From: Symsagittifera roscoffensis
Taxonomy: Eukaryota; Xenacoelomorpha; Acoela; Convolutidae
Direction of reading: 5' to 3'
Assembly: GCF_963678635.1 (NCBI RefSeq)
Contig: NC_087062.1
Coordinates: 94,587,845 to 94,651,844, forward strand
Length of the DNA stretch: 64,000 nt
The notes under the pieces are model-generated. The model was not told the origin of the DNA, did not search any database, and was given only the letters and a program-made list of their open reading frames with translations. Both the position numbers and the translations under genes were made by a program. Positions within the stretch are counted from its first letter, which is position 1. The number at the start of each line of letters is the position of its first letter. Shown piece after piece: positions 33,179 to 46,600 of the stretch.

Positions 33179-34555
33179 ATTGAAGCGGGATACTATATCT
33201 TATCCCCCCCAAACAAATTTTGGCACCTTTTATCAATTAAATAACTTCTCATTTAAATCTGAGAAATTGACTTTGCTAAATTATAAGAAGTTAAATAATT
33301 CCTAGACCCTTTCTTACTTGGTGCTGTGGGATCCTAAACTTGGGAATCGAGTCCCGATTGTTCCTTGTTTTTTGTTGCAATCAAACTACAATTTGAACGC
33401 ATTTTCTTATGCCTTTTTATTTTTTACCGCTCAAATGGATTTGGTTGATGACACATCGGCTTACTCGCATTATTTGCGTCGCTTCGAGGGAAAATTGGTT
33501 TTTTGCTTTTGTGTAAATCAAGATGGTTATTGATTGAAAATTTCAAAATTTTAAGTCTTGCTGACTTAGTTTGGGCTCAAAGCTTCAATTGTTTCTGGCT
33601 GAACATAGCAAATTTTGATTTGGAAAAATTTGTTCGTTTTTTAATTGCTTTATTCTTTCAAAAGTTAAATTTGGCTAGAAAAGTTGTGACTTCTTTTATA
33701 TGAAAATCATCGCCGCGCATTGCTTTTTTTGAGGAAGATGTTTTTGTGCCTATGTCAGTGAGCGTGTTTTTGAACGTTAATTTAGTTCTTTGGAATTACA
33801 ATATATTTTTATCTCAAGTCAGTCGCGTACGATATCACAAGTTTTAAATATAAATTGACTTTTTTGCGTGGAACGGAATCTATCCAAGTAAAGCTTGTTT
33901 AATTATTTTGTCAGTGAACAGTTAAAGCTGTCAATTGGCCTAATTGATTGGTTTTCTCAAAATACATTTCATTGAGACCACCGTAGAAAATTTTTCAACA
34001 CTTTTTTGTCTTGAACTTTCTCAATTCCTGTTTGCTAGCTTGCCATACTGTGTGTGCAATTGTCAATGATAAAATTTTTCGAATTTAAAGTAGTGATAAT
34101 CTATAACTTCGAAAATCGAAAATTAAAACTTTTTCATTAAAAATCTTCACAGTTTTGTTTGTTCTTCACCAATGGCTAATTTTTGGTTGTCTTAAATTTT
34201 TATACAAGTTTTTTTTGGAAATTTTGAAAAAAGTGATTACGTTTCTGTTCTAGCGTTTTGAGTTTCATTTTTTTGAGCTTACATTCTAGTTTGTTTGTCA
34301 ATGGTCTTTGTTGCCCCACTTCATAGAGCATCAAATTTGTTGTGTATCGAGTGGTTTCACAAGGTAATGCCATACCAATCAAATCAAAGTCAATTTAAAT
34401 TTAAAACTTGTGATATCGTACGCGACTGACTTGAGATAATTTAACTTCTTATAATTTAGCAAAGTCAATTTCTCAGATTTAAATGAGAAGTTATTTAATT
34501 GATAAAAGATGCCAAAATTTGTTTGGGGGGATAAGATATAGTATCCCGCTTCAAT
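33179..34555. repeat. large inverted repeat, asymmetric
   Basis: 33179-33298 is the reverse complement of about 34437-34555 (starts ATTGAAGCGGGATACTATAT), and 33811-33862 is the reverse complement of about 34387-34437 (ATCTCAAGTCAGTCGCGTAC). The right arm is continuous, while the left arm is split by 33299-33810 (about 512 bp). The loop between the arms is about 525 bp. The short ORFs inside (33096-33305, 33318-33533, 33503-33703) show no domains. Confidence 0.8.
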
Positions 34556-34559
34556 GCAA

Positions 34560-37192
34560 AACCAAAAATTTGTAATAATTTTTCAAAATGACGACTTCCT
34601 TTTTCCCTTCTACATAATCAAGTGATTTGTGAATTTCAAAAATCTAAAGAGTTTTTAAATCTTTAAATACCAAAAATTGAATTTTTATAGTTTCTTGAGG
34701 GTATTATTTTGTTGAACTACCGTTTTATATGTTTTAATTTTGTAATTGTTAGAAGAAAATTTAATTGTTTCCTAAAAACTTCTATCGTTGGCAAATTGTT
34801 TTAATTTTCAATTTGATAGCCATTAAAAGCATAGTCCGTTATTTTTGATTGCTGTCAGTAAACAATCTTTCAATCATTTGAACTTCTTGAGACTTATTAT
34901 TACGTGCAGTGATACATAGATGTTTTTCAAAAATCAAAGTTTGGAAAAAAAAACTACTGATATCAGATCAAGTGCCTGAGTTATTTAAGACTTTCATTTT
35001 CGCAACCTATGTAACGCATTGTTGTGTCAAAATTTCTTTTCAACTTTTTCTGAATTGTATATGAAAAATACAGCGCCCAAGTACAAACAATGCTGATAAT
35101 ATTATTTCATTATTGAAATTTTAAACATCACTCGAAAAACAGTACGCGTTTCGCTCAAAACCAAGAAAATATATATTTCATTTTTGATTTTTTTTCGCAA
35201 AAATAAAAGAATTGAAAGTAATGTTACTATAAACTGGTGCTACTATGAATTGATCAGGCTCTCAAATCAGTTCAAAATCAGCTGAAATTTGCTTTTCAGC
35301 TTTGTTTTCTGTTACAGTTTTATGTTGACAAAATGTGTGAAGGGATTCAAAACAAAACCTGAAAAATTTTCACAATAATTGACTTTAACCAAATTTTTTC
35401 GTTAGGTTTCAAATCTTTTTACTTTTGCAAAGTGTAACTTCATCTCGTAAAAATTTGAACTGCAAGTGTTGCTGAAGACGGAAGTGATATTATTTTAATT
35501 AACTTTTATCTGTTATTTTATCTGAATACACTTTACGACACCATGTTTTTATTCATTTTGGTTTATTATTGGTTGATTCTGTTTTTTGATTATAGTAAGC
35601 ACTCAAAACCAATTTTAAGATGCTGAAGGTTCTGAAAAATTGAAGCATAGTGTATTTTACCTCTTATTATTTAAATACTGCTTTCTTTAGTCGCGGTTAA
35701 ATCACCTAGTGACATTTAAGCTGTCAACAGATTCTTCATAGCAACGCATCAAGCTGAAGAGAAAGAGCTAGATTGTAACAAAGTGGTGTGATCTAATAAC
35801 GAAAGCGAGTGTGAATATACTTTTTCTTATTAGATCAGGCCATTTTGTTATTACCTTCCTCTTTTTTTCGGCTAAATGTGTTGCTATGTAGAAACTGTGG
35901 ACAGATAAAATTTTATTAGGCAATTTCATAGCAGAAATGTTTTATATTTACAAAATTTTTCGTTCATAGTCTTTTTTTTGTCTTCGTGACCATGCGGATT
36001 ACTTAATAGTCTAAGTAGTTGCTTATAAGGCAGCAAATTTTGGTTTAATCCCCACTGTCGCATGGTGTATTGTAGCTTTTTTTCCTGCTGAGTTTCCTTT
36101 TTTTAAAATTTTACAGAGCTTTTTGTTAGCGCGATAAAGAGCGTTCCGTCTGAGCTAACTATTAGTAGGAGCACAAATTTCAATTCTAGTAACTATTCGA
36201 TAGCCCAAAAGATCTTTTTTATATTCAAAAAATTAATACTTTCGTTATTTAAAGGTTGATAGCTGTTTTTCGACTACACCGAATTTTTGGGTGAAAAGTT
36301 TTCTCAAGATATTTGCAATATGCAAACGATTCATATATTAATCGTACTCTTTAAGATTTGTAGCTTTACTGAACTTAAGCGGAAAAGGCGAGCGACTCTT
36401 TATTGGTAGGTCCAAGTTTGAGTGCCATAGTCCAAGAATAAGGGTTTAAAGTATTAATGAACAAAGTGAAGACACATATTTAGGTCCTGTAATTTTTGTC
36501 GCTCATTTTTTGGTGCAGTAAGAACTGTTCATATGCTCAAATATATTTTTGAGGCTTGATTTTTCGTTTCTTTTGAAGTTCATGAACTAATCTGTTAAAC
36601 GTTATCAAATTACTCCCTTCAACTCCAAAGTTGCGATTGGTCCCAAAAAAACGTGATCGCGTTTCCAAAGATTATGGTTTTTAGATTATTTTAAGCAAAA
36701 GTTTCAACCTTAAATACTTTTTGAATTTCAAGGTGATGTAATTTTCTTATTAAACTCGACCAAAAGATCGCAATAATGAAAAAAAAAGTTTTTTTTTCAA
36801 TTTCAATGAGTTTCTAACCGTAGCATTAACATTTTCGAAACTTTAACATATCAAAACTTGCAACAACCTATTTAGCTGTGCAAGTAGTTTTGTTCATCTT
36901 TCCGGAAATCAATATACTCAATTTGAGATTCAATCAATCATTTCCCTGAATTTCCAATAGACGATGATTGGAATATTCGTTTGTGAGATAAAATTTGTTG
37001 CCTTATTGATTTTTGCCGCCTCAGGCGCTATTTTGAAATCATTATTTGAACCAATGATTTCTAATCAATCATTTTATATCCGATACAATTGTGATATAAC
37101 ATAAATATCGCTGCTATTTCAAGTGATCAGATGAAACAAACTCGTTTATGTCTCTTAAGTAGTAATTTTACTGCTCCAGCTAATAATTTATT
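34560..37192. other. intergenic DNA between convergent genes
   Basis: AT-rich, no ORF of interest. A tRNA-like segment at 35985-36065 ends in GGTTTAATCCCCACTGTCGC (B-box-like). Confidence 0.5.
37187..37192 (-). promoter_or_regulatory. candidate polyadenylation signal of the receptor gene
   Basis: AATAAA on the minus strand, immediately after the TAA stop at 37193-37195. If used, the 3' UTR would be extremely short, so a later signal may be the real one. Confidence 0.3.
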
Positions 37193-37455
37193 TTAGTGGC
37201 CAGGCAGCGAGTTCAAGCTAATGGACCGTTCTGACTTGTTATTGAATCTGCAGCAGAGGATTCTGTAGAACGCGTTGGCGAAAGTCCGACTGGCTAGGGC
37301 GTAGCAAAGTGGGTTCACTGTGCTATTTATATAAGTGAAGAAATAGGAGAAGTTGAAGAGCGCGTTGGTTCGCTCCAGAAAAGTTTTGTCTTCCCGGAAC
37401 AGGGCTCTAACTATGACCAAAGAAGCCCACGGAGTCCAGGTTATAATGAGGGCTC
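37193..37455 (-). CDS. GPCR exon 4 (TM6 end, TM7, C-tail)
   Basis: Residues 392-478, after acceptor TGTTTCAG. Contains [11 protein letters not shown], an extracellular loop without Cys, then [20 protein letters not shown] and a short tail with CC (a possible palmitoylation site). Stop TAA at 37193-37195. Confidence 0.92.
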
Positions 37456-40400
37456 CTGAAACATTAAGAACGTTGTCTTTCGGTTTATGTCATATATTTT
37501 ATTGCCGTTATTAGAGTTATTTCATACCTGCCGTAAAAACAAACAAGGTAATCGTACCAATGGTCCCATACAAAATGCAGAGAGATAAGTTAGTTAAAAG
37601 TTTTAGTATGCATTCTCTAAATTTCGGCAGTGAACTGATGTTTTTGATCATTTCATTTTAACGAAAATCTTAGAGGCAAATCTAACAAAGAAATAATTAA
37701 GTCTTCTTTTGGTGTATACCCACTAAAATAATGATTCAAGTGGCCTGATGAGTCCATATTTCTAAAAGAGCTTTTGAAAGGAACTCGTCCCAAAATAGCC
37801 AAATTAGCAATATCAAACTCTCTAAAATTGCTAAAAACGATCACAGGTAAAATGAACTTTTAATATTTAGCTCAAGAAGTCACTGGTTTTCAGATGGCAT
37901 AAGAAATTAATTCAAAAGTTGCTGGTTAAAAAAGTCAAAATGACACGGAGAAATTCATTTAAAAAATCCACAAATAATCCGCAAAATTCTTCGAAAGTCA
38001 AACAATAAATGATTTTATTGAGAAAAAGAAAAAAAACTGCTCGTATCAGGGCGAATCCTTGAATGTTTTGATTGGTTTTTAAGGTCTGTGGAGTAGTGTT
38101 AGCGTTCAAAAAATCTGTGGAGTAGTGTTGGCGTTCAAAAAATGTGAAACAAATCTCGAGATTTTTTCTGGAAAAACCATCCCCAACAATATACAAGCCG
38201 AAACATTTCGCATATTGCAAACTTAATTTTGAGCTCAAAACAATACCTTTCGAAGTAAAATTAAAAATTTCTTCAAAAATTGCTGGTTAAAAAGACGAAA
38301 ACTGCCTGGAGAGAAAAGTCTAACTCGAGTGAAAGGATTCCGTGAAAGTCGGAACAATAACATCAATAACATTTTTTTGTAGCATATAAGTTTTAAAAAA
38401 TCGGAAGAAAGGATCAAAATACATTAGCATTTGATTTAGAATGCGACATACATCACTGAAAAACTCTAAAAAAACAGCTCTACAGATCAATATCAAACCA
38501 TAAATTAAGAAAATAAATGTGGATATCATTTATCGTCTTTTCAAAGCGTCAGCCTATTTAGCAAGGTAAGCAACTGAGATCAATTTTCCTGATTTTAAAA
38601 TATTCATAATAAAATTTATTTAATACTTTCCGTCAATTTTCATTAAATGTTTATTGCACTTCATTAGTACGGTCAAGTTTGTTCCATAACTATTGTACCG
38701 CTTTTAGAAAAAACTAACGGAATATTTGTGCTCCGGGTGGTTTTGTCTCTTCAGACAGTCTCTTCGAAAAGTTATCAGGGCTTAAGGTTTGTCAACTTTT
38801 GTTATGTTGGGACAAGTAACGCGCAAGATATTTTGTGCTGTTATCGCATAACTGGCTATTTGAACCGCTCATACGTTTTTTCCTAGATATTTGGCAATGA
38901 ATTGAGGCGAGATGTTTGGTGTTTTTAATTTATACCTAGACGCTAAGAAAATTACTTTGACTTGACATTGCGTGTAGCTGAAAGTTTTCATTCAAAAATC
39001 AAAACAAAACACCTGTTATTTTAAGTTTTGCAATGGATTTTATCAAATTTTAAATTGATGTTTCAACAACTGTTTCAAAAACTTGAAGGGCAGTCGGAAA
39101 ATTTAGGGGTTTTCCTTAATACGAGCATTCATGTTCGTTTTATCAGCCCTCATGGGTCTTATTGAAATCTATGCTTGATCCAATTTTTTCTAATTAACCA
39201 TTTAACACAACCCGTACTGAAACTTGTAGTCAAACTTAAATCTGGACATCGAAAATATATACAAAATCCATATCTGTATCAGTCCTGTGGCATGTCGCTT
39301 TTTTCCCTGTACATGTCTGTAACTTTATCATTAAACTACAATGGACTACATAATAACCATCTGCGGTTCTGCCGTTACATGGCGCTAAGTTTTCTACATG
39401 ATCAGACCTGAAGCAGGTATAGTCATTTCTGACCAGGTATAGTCATGTCTGACCAGGTATAGTCATGTCTGTTCAGGTATACTCATGTCTGACTCAGGTA
39501 TAGTCTGCAAACGGTAGAGGTGATCACATGTGAAAGAGATATGCACAGAGCTGGAAAACAGCTAGTGTCTGACAATTGTATGATTAGACGTGAAATTGTG
39601 AGAAGAGTTCGGTACGGGAAGTTACAATTGTGATATAAACTAAATATCGCTGCTTTTTTAAGTGTTCGGATGAAGTAAGACAAGTTTATGTATTTTTAAG
39701 TAGTTCAGGAAAAACTGTTCTAAATATGGATTACGTGGCCTTGTCAATCTCGAACCATAAGTTTTCGAAAATTAATTTTTTATGATTACCCTTGGATTGG
39801 TCTTTTTTAAGCGGTGGAGATTAGTCACTTAGTACCGTATGGTAGAAAATCATTTTAAAAGTACCCAAGGTCATTTGAAAATTAAGTATGTAATTTCTCC
39901 TTTTGAAACGGGCTAGAAACAAACCTCATGGTAAATCACGTGAGGGTGATTATGCTAGGAAATGCTACGGGAGAGGCTCTCTACACTGCGGAAAATCGTG
40001 AAAAGACATTAAAAAATAGTCGTATGAATATGTTCGTAGAATTAGAAAAAAGATTTAGACCAGAGCTATAAAGCTGCGTTTTAATGCGGAAGGTAATTAG
40101 GAGTATTTGAAGTCTCCCAATGCGAAGTCTTAAAAACTTAACTTCTACTGTTTAAATTTGACTCCCGTTGAGCTAACTAATAAGAAACTTCCTGTCAAAA
40201 CAGGCTGTTTTTAGGCTACTTTTGACAAAGAATTGCCGCTCTGAAATTATTCACTGGAGCTATCAACTTGGAACCTAACTTAAACGCAGACTTATTGATT
40301 AGCAGAATTTCACGGACAAATGATGATTTGACTTTGAGCCGAACTTTAAAATTCAGAGTGTCAATTCAAAGCACTTAGGCAATTATTTGAAAAATCTAAA

Positions 40401-43400
40401 ATGCGGTTTAAGACACCACTGTCGAAATTTTTGAAATATTTTAGCCTTGCGCTTGGCTTTTGCCAGCTTGTATAATTTTGCGGCAATGAGCCTTTGAAGA
40501 AATGCTCTTCATAAGAACGGACGTTTTTGGCGTCCGAAGGCTCGTCAGCCAAAGCCGGATGTTGTAAAAGTTTATTTAAAGTAGATCTTTGGAATCCGTT
40601 TTTTTTCATATATGAAAAATCGTCTAATCAGTATTGTGCCAAAAAAAGTACTGACCCCCCCCCCCCCATTCAACTTTGGTTGTAAATTTTTCAAGTGGCT
40701 ATACACCCTTTGGCGCTATTTTCAACAGCCAAAATTTTCCATTTCTGCCTGATCAAACCTATAAACTTCTAAGCTTTTGATCGTAACCCTCCAAAAACGC
40801 TCAAGAATGGCATTTCCCTCCAAAAATTGCCAGTTGCCCACCAGCAATTGGCAATTTTTCTTGCTAAATATGGTCATTTTAGGGTATAATCAGAGCTCAA
40901 AAAAAGCAAAATGGCAGACCCAGAGGCGGATCTAAGATTTTCTTGAGGGGGCAGATTTTTAAAAAATAATTTTGAAAACTTTGTCGACCTCTTATGCGCA
41001 CCTAATATATTAAACTTTTCAAAGAGTACTTAATCAATTTATCCAAGATGCTGCGAATAGCCGGAAATTGGGTTAGCTTTTAGGTAATTGAACTAATCGA
41101 TTCCTGCAGCTTTGTAAATCAGACCGCTTGCATTGAATTTCCTCTGTTTTCACAAATCAACCAAAATTCTCGCTTCTCAGTATTTTTTGACTCTTACGTA
41201 ACAACAAAGAACATCAAAAGGACACAAAAAATGTTTAAAAGGCCCATTAAAATCTAGTTAAAATTGACGTTAATTCTAAAAGAACCCCATGTGGTTTTGA
41301 ACTTCCCCACTACAAAAAAATCATCAAAAAGACAAAAAACATTTAAAAAAGATACTGTGAACTTACTGTCCGCTTTGTTCAATTTTTTTTACAATTTCCC
41401 TGACCTATTTACGCAATCTCCTCTGTTTTTATCTGATTTGCCTGTGAAACAAAAATATTTCAAAATTGGGCAAAGTCATTACTAGGAGGACTCTAAGAAA
41501 TTTGGAGTGAAAATGACTTGAGAAGCAGAGAATCGAACTCCACCCCCTCGCTCAGCTCCTCCCTAACTGTAGCCTTAGCCATCACACTAACCCTCGCCCT
41601 TTCAAAAAATTATTTCTGTTAACTTACAGCTTATCGATTTTCAATCAAATTATCTGGAAATAATTTTGAACAAAGTATTTGCTTTTTTTGGCACATTTTA
41701 AGTAAAATTTTACAGCGACCTTAAGCTTTTCTTCTGAAATATGATCTTTATTTTTTTTAGGACAGCTCGGAAACCCAATTGTGTCGACCTTAAGAAAACT
41801 CGAGAAATTTTTGGAAAATTTTTTGACAACCCTCTGACACCTTCGAAAACTTCCCAGAGCCCCACAGACCCGTGGTATTAAAATTCATATTTGCAATTTG
41901 ATTTTAAAAATTGAAGAAAGAGTACTTTCAATTTATTTAAGAAAGTTGACTTAAGAAGTAGAACTATTTGAAGAACTAATTTTAGAACTAATCGATCTTT
42001 TCTTATATATTTTCTTTATATCGATGCAAATTTCATGTGATCAGAAAATAATTTGGGCACTTTCGAGTTTGTGAGTTCAAATTAAAAGCGATTAACTTTT
42101 TTTCGCTTTTTTGAATGAGTCATGACCAGTCTTTTCAGTCGAACATCGAAAAAGCCAAATGGCCTTTTCCGCATGAAAAAACATCGCGTGCCATTAAAAA
42201 TCTCCTTCGACAACCGGCTGATCCGGTTTTGGAAGGACAGATTGATCGATGACGCCGATTGTTATAAAAGGTTTTTATAAGTAAAACCTAAAAGGTTCTA
42301 ATTGACCTCGCTTGGATGGTACTTTGTGACAAATCCCCTCTCCCTCTAAGTATAAATAGTACAAACAATTTTTATTACAAGTTTGACCCCAGTAATCAAA
42401 ATTCCCCCTTTTGTGGGAAAATGGTCAAATATACCAATTTAGTGTTCTCCTTTCAAATAGTGGGGGTTCTCACCTGCGACTCATTGTCGCTTACCCTGTC
42501 ACGCTGTGAAATGATTAAATAGAGCCTTTTATTTTTCTGCTTTTAAAAGCTACGAGGGATCACCTGTGACCATCCGCACTCAGTGAATTCTTTAAGGATG
42601 ATTTGAAAGGGTCTTTCCCATTACAGCCCCCTCCCCCATCATGGCTAAACAGATAATTTCTGATATGAAATTACCATGAAATAAGAAATTTCAGATCTCC
42701 AATAGACGTGTATTGTCGTTTGCGACAAATTGCCGACACGCCAAAAATTTTCAGACGATGAGCTCCGGTATTTTTCAAGAGCAGTTTTTCGGCTCATAAA
42801 TTATGTATCAGTTCGACGGATAGACAGTTGAATAAACTTCCACTGAACAAAATGGCCGCTACTTTTCATGGATGACATAAAATAGGCCATGAATGATTAA
42901 TGAAATGGGAAAAATTGGCAGCCGCATTTTTCTGAAAAACAATTTTTGACTAGCAGAGAAAAGTCAGGCAAAAGATAAGGAAAAACAAATAATGTGACTT
43001 TTTAGGAAGGGGAAGGAAAGGAAAAACGTCATCTGAGAAATCGATTGACTGATAACAGCTGATTGAACAACCATTGTTGTCAACACGGAAGGTATTCGCT
43101 GTTCAAAATTTTGTTTGGAACTGAAAATTAAAGACATGAAATTGAAACACAACAAGAGCCAAAAAGAAAAAAAGCCAGAAAGCAAATATCAGAGACAATT
43201 TTAAAAGTTTCGATTAAAATTGCGATTCACATCAAGAGTCAAAAAGAAAACAATGTGCCGGTTGCAATACAGATATCAACGACGGTTTCAAAAAATTGAT
43301 ACAAATTTAATTGTTTCAGATATCTTCACATAAAAAAATAGTTTTGGTATTTTCACCTAATTTTTCCGGTTCGAATATCCAATTAGAAAATTTGTTTGGA

Positions 43401-43603
43401 CTTGGATACTAAATTGTATGAAAGTGAATCATATCATGAGAAAAAGAGCCGGAGTGCAAATATCACAGGCAATTACAAAGTTTAATAAAAATTTAGTTTT
43501 CATTTAGTTTGCGGAAACTTCCAATTAAAACAACCAGTCCGAGCATATTAGCATACATATTTGTGTATATACACATACACATGCATACTTCTATACATAT
43601 AGA

Positions 43604-43669
<66 letters not shown>

Positions 43670-46600
43670 TGTATATGTATATGTATGTACATATATATAA
43701 TATATAACCAAAATTAATCGGAGTAGTTTTTTATTCGGCTACTTCAGCAATAACAGACATTTTGGTGATAAAAATCAAATTATTTTGTTAAAAAACGAAA
43801 AACTTTTATGGCGAACTATTGAGTCCCACTGGGCCTTTTTTAACATGTGCGCAACTGAAAATTTTTCCCGGTAAACATGATTTTGTCGGTTTTTTGTTTG
43901 TTTGCTCAATTTTTTGTCGGCCTAGCATCACGGATTTTTTGCGTTCTAAGCAATTATCACTGTATTTGCAAGTGTTGTTCATTGAAATTTCAGGGTGGAA
44001 ATGAAATTTTAAAAAAAGTTTTATTTTTTTTTCGACTCAACTGTATCTGATCAACAATGGACGACTTTGTTTCCGCTTGTATATTTTGTTCCGTCGATGA
44101 ATTAAATTCAAGCGACCTGCTTGGCATGCTTACCTAGAATTGTTGTTTGATAAAAACAGGTATTATGGAAATGTATGGCGTTGAGTTTTTTTTATATTTT
44201 TTGAGACGCTTTAGAAATTTTCTTTCTCTCCAAAACCAACCAACCAATCTGAGATTGAGTTTATTAGAGTGAAAAAATATTTAAAAACTTCCCTGCATTA
44301 GTGGCCAATCGCATTTTTAACACAAGTTTTATCGCCTTTGGAAATTTTTGATTTTATGACCGTATTTTTATCTTTCCAAATTTTTACCAAAACTACTATC
44401 CCAAATCCGAGTTTCTGGGTTGAATCGAAAGTAGAAATTGCGTAAAATTTTTCTGCACAAGCGGCTTCACCCATTTTTTTCAACAAAAACCTATGATTTT
44501 CGGAAAAGTCAATTTTTTGATTTGTTGACCGTTTTTTAATTTTTTTGATTTTTCTCGACAACCATCCTGCCACATCTGATATCAATTGAAACAAACTAAG
44601 AAGTTTCCTTTATAAAGTGCAGCGCTCATTTTTCTTACAAAAAAATTATTGCAGTAAAATATCAAAGTTTTGAAACTTTGACTGTTTTTTGGAATTTTTT
44701 TTCAAAAACTACTCTGCCAATTCTCAAGTTAAAGGGTCAATCCATCGAAAGACTTGGTTGCAAGAACTTTTCCGACAGAAGCTGCGAATGTTCAAATTTT
44801 TGTAAGAGGAAAAAGAGTTACGTCTTTCGGAAAATTCCAAAATCTGGAAAATTTTTCACTCTCTCATTTAAGAAGAGAAACAACTATGATTTTGGGAAAA
44901 ACCCTATTTTTACCAAAAACCTTAATTTCCCAGATTTTTTTACTCTTGTTCAATTTTATCTAGACAGCGAAAAAATTGGTTCACCTTTTTTTCAACATTT
45001 TTCTCGACTTCAAATTTTCTGTTTCATGTTTTTGTTGTATCGAAATTAGCACGAAGCTCCGTTTTGCCTCTGTGTAACAGTTTTGTTTTCCTTTTAAGAG
45101 CAGCATTAAAAATTTATTCTATATTTTTAAATTAAAGAGCGAGCTAAATAAATCAACAAAAATGATTTGCTGCACAAAAAACATTTCACTATCTTATTAT
45201 TCGGTTTTGATTATCACTCAAAAATTTGAAGTTTGCCAATAAATTTGAAGTTTGCCAATAAATAGCTCATTCACCGAAAAATATCCGAAACCAGTTAAGG
45301 GGAAGACGGGACATTCTGATACGCGCAATCACCTTTCGGTTTTATGCAGGCTATCGGAGATATAATTTTGTCTTTCCTATGTGGGAGCAGCGATACGCTT
45401 GTGTGTCTTTAACACACGACATTTCTTTTCAATTTTTTTATTCATATGTTCACTCAGATCAGACATAATAACATTATTTTCATAGATCTAAGTTCTTCTC
45501 GATAAGTGTGGCGAACCCCCCCCCCCAAAAAAAAAAAAAAAAAAAAAAAACTTGTTGACTTAATTTTACTCTCAAACAAATAAATAGGTTTTCCAACCTC
45601 TCCCAAAGCATTATAAGGGCCATCAAATTTTTAAAAAGCTGTTTTTGGAAGATATCCATAAGAAAATTGCATTTTTGGTTGCCAGCACTTCCTAAAAGTT
45701 ATATATGACGATATACCAATTTATATACCAAAAGCGCTTTTTTAAAATTTTTTTTCTAATTGTTGAACAAAGTCCGCCACCCAAATGGCCCCTGGGACTA
45801 ACTATACACGAGAACGCATAATTTTGCACTGAAGAAAATAACGAGACTTACGAGGCGATATAAAGTTATTTATAACAAAAACTGTTATAAAAATTGGCCT
45901 AACTTACCAAGAATAAATGTAAAGGCTTTAAAAGCCTTCTTATTTTGAGCTTCTGCCATTGACGCCACAGAGACAATCATCGATGAGATTTTTCTCGTCG
46001 AAGCTGAAGTAGTTTGTGCAAATGAAATTTTTCTATCATCGCCGAACCCATTGCAGTTCATTTTCATGTCAGCTCGTCTCTGTGAGGGAGAAATCGGTTT
46101 TTTCCTGCCCGCTCTAGGACTGCTTAGACCCAGTCGTCCACCTAACCTCGGGCTTCTGTTCAGCTCGTTTCCGAACACGGACTTGATGTTTTCGTCCGCG
46201 CTTTCATTCGCAATTACGAAGATTGTCGCGCCTGAAAGTTCAACTGCTGCCGCCGCCGCTGTTTTTGCTGAAATGTTCGGACCCGTTTTAGCGTCGTAAC
46301 TCAAATTTACCGACGAGAGTGTCGGTCGTCGTACTTCGCGTGGTCTCGGTTCGGCGGCAACGACCATATTTTGTGACATGTTTTTCTTCATACGAGCCGA
46401 CGTGCGGTATAATTTAAAATACAGTCCGCATAGAATTGGAGTTGGGATCCAAAAATAGACAAGAGCTGCGAGGATAGAACCGAAAAAGGAGTCTTCGTAG
46501 TAGGGTGTGCAAAACTCTTGTTCGTATTGGAATCCTTTGACTATAGCAGGCCATACAAAGACCACTATAAACCAAAAGAGAAGACAGCCTAGCCACACGT

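Larger units (their letters stand above)
37456..45907. other. GPCR intron 3 (8.45 kb)
   Basis: No exon-like ORF with a recognisable domain. Contents: a 29-bp tandem duplication (38085-38142); a repeat at 38700-39180 shared with 31960-32470; a 20-bp minisatellite (39414-39507); a C13 run (40655-40667); a tRNA-like segment on the minus strand (41521-41602); an AT dinucleotide tract (43606-43667); a repeat at 44160-45000 shared with CEP350 intron 16; a 19-bp duplication (45222-45259); and a C-run followed by a 24-bp A-run (45516-45550). Confidence 0.7.

Noticed and set aside
41521-41602. Functional tRNA gene on the minus strand
   Set aside because: T-arm and boxes look right, but the acceptor stem does not close and the anticodon arm is unclear; kept as a tRNA-like repeat only.
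43509-43700. ORF with a YIYIYI run
   Set aside because: Translation of an AT microsatellite.
44678-45049. 123-codon plus-strand ORF in the receptor intron
   Set aside because: Phe/Lys/Asn-rich product of an AT-rich repeat, with no domain and overlapping a second ORF of the same quality.
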